Of a stretch of DNA of 42,410 nucleotides, positions 42,184 to 42,410 are shown piece by piece (the stretch's first letter is position 1; every line of letters starts with the position of its first letter). The DNA is from Lentimicrobium sp. L6 (GTDB lineage Bacteria; Bacteroidota; Bacteroidia; Bacteroidales; UBA12170), in contig NZ_JABKCA010000053.1 of assembly GCF_013166655.1 (NCBI RefSeq), positions 1 to 42,410 on the forward strand. The letters run 5' to 3'. A program made the translations under genes and the position numbers. The notes below the pieces were generated by a model. It saw only the letters and a list, made by a program, of their open reading frames with translations, did not search any database and was not told the DNA's origin.

Positions 42184-42410
42184 CTAAATTATACAGATAT
42201 GTTTTTATTTATCATGTACTGCTTTTGAGTTTTATATAACCTCAATATGATTTTTCTGCTTTGATTTTTGAAATTGTGCTTTCCAAATATTAATATGTAT
42301 TTCTAACGTTTGGTATGGTTATTTTGTCTAATTTTATAGACCGAAAAATATCTAGTAACCCGAGTTCGATTATAAAAACAGAGCTAATTGATCGTCTTTC
42401 TCCAAATCAT

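Noticed and set aside
42184-42410. Gene at the right edge
   Set aside because: All frames are broken by stops within short distances; nothing recognisable.

Overview
The window is an AT-rich, gene-dense piece of a Bacteroidota chromosome. Evidence for the phylum: a C-terminal type IX secretion (T9SS) sorting domain at the left edge; many promoter -7 boxes of the form TAnnTTTG; almost no Shine-Dalgarno sequences; the gene set regulator-LptE-TPR-SecG; an HU/SPOR fusion protein; and a GH3-type adenylating enzyme. I cannot name the order or genus. It is mostly core chromosome with one accessory spot, a toxin-antitoxin pair near 39 kb. I saw no rRNA, tRNA, CRISPR array, prophage or intact insertion sequence.

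Layout. 0-3 kb: the end of a T9SS-secreted protein with a disrupted front part, then a convergent prolyl oligopeptidase lipoprotein. 3.1-5.9 kb: a dihydroorotate dehydrogenase-like flavoprotein paired with an FNR-type reductase, then ispH. 5.9-9.2 kb (minus): a nucleotide-sugar operon, UDP-glucose dehydrogenase, UDP-glucuronate decarboxylase and RmlD/RfbD reductase, with strong hairpins between the genes. 9.5-13.7 kb: two tandem long-chain acyl-CoA synthetases and a hotdog thioesterase frameshifted at an A8 tract. 13.8-15.7 kb (minus): biotin carrier and carboxyltransferase of an acyl-CoA carboxylase or decarboxylase. 16.0-19.1 kb (minus): sigma-54 activator, LptE, TPR protein and SecG, an envelope-biogenesis operon. 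19.2-20.8 kb: a likely small RNA, recR, and a MORN-type repeat protein. 21.3-26.1 kb (minus): GH3 enzyme, secreted propeller-like protein, deoxynucleoside kinase, KdsB and an HU/SPOR protein. 26.2-28.7 kb: priA.

28.7-29.5 kb is a repeat-rich intergenic region. 29.5-34.0 kb is a four-gene operon that looks like an organic-acid (acetate-like) uptake system: an unusual enlarged DUF4212-like small subunit, an ActP-like sodium/solute symporter, a membrane-anchored TPR protein and an outer-membrane beta-barrel. It ends in a perfect 20-bp-arm palindrome. 34.1-38.8 kb (minus): pheT, a candidate small RNA or leader, and two abutting rhomboid proteases. 38.96-39.9 kb: a DUF6922/AbiEii-type toxin-antitoxin pair whose toxin gene is flanked by a 73-bp direct repeat. 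40.0-42.15 kb (minus): mutL, with eroded endonuclease motifs, and a small membrane protein.

The most unusual items are the repeat-flanked toxin gene, the enlarged DUF4212-like subunit in the transporter operon, the dehydrogenase-like/FNR pair lacking the dihydroorotate dehydrogenase catalytic cysteine, two candidate small RNAs, the A8 frameshift, and the helically phased CTTTGTG/CTTTGCG intergenic repeats.
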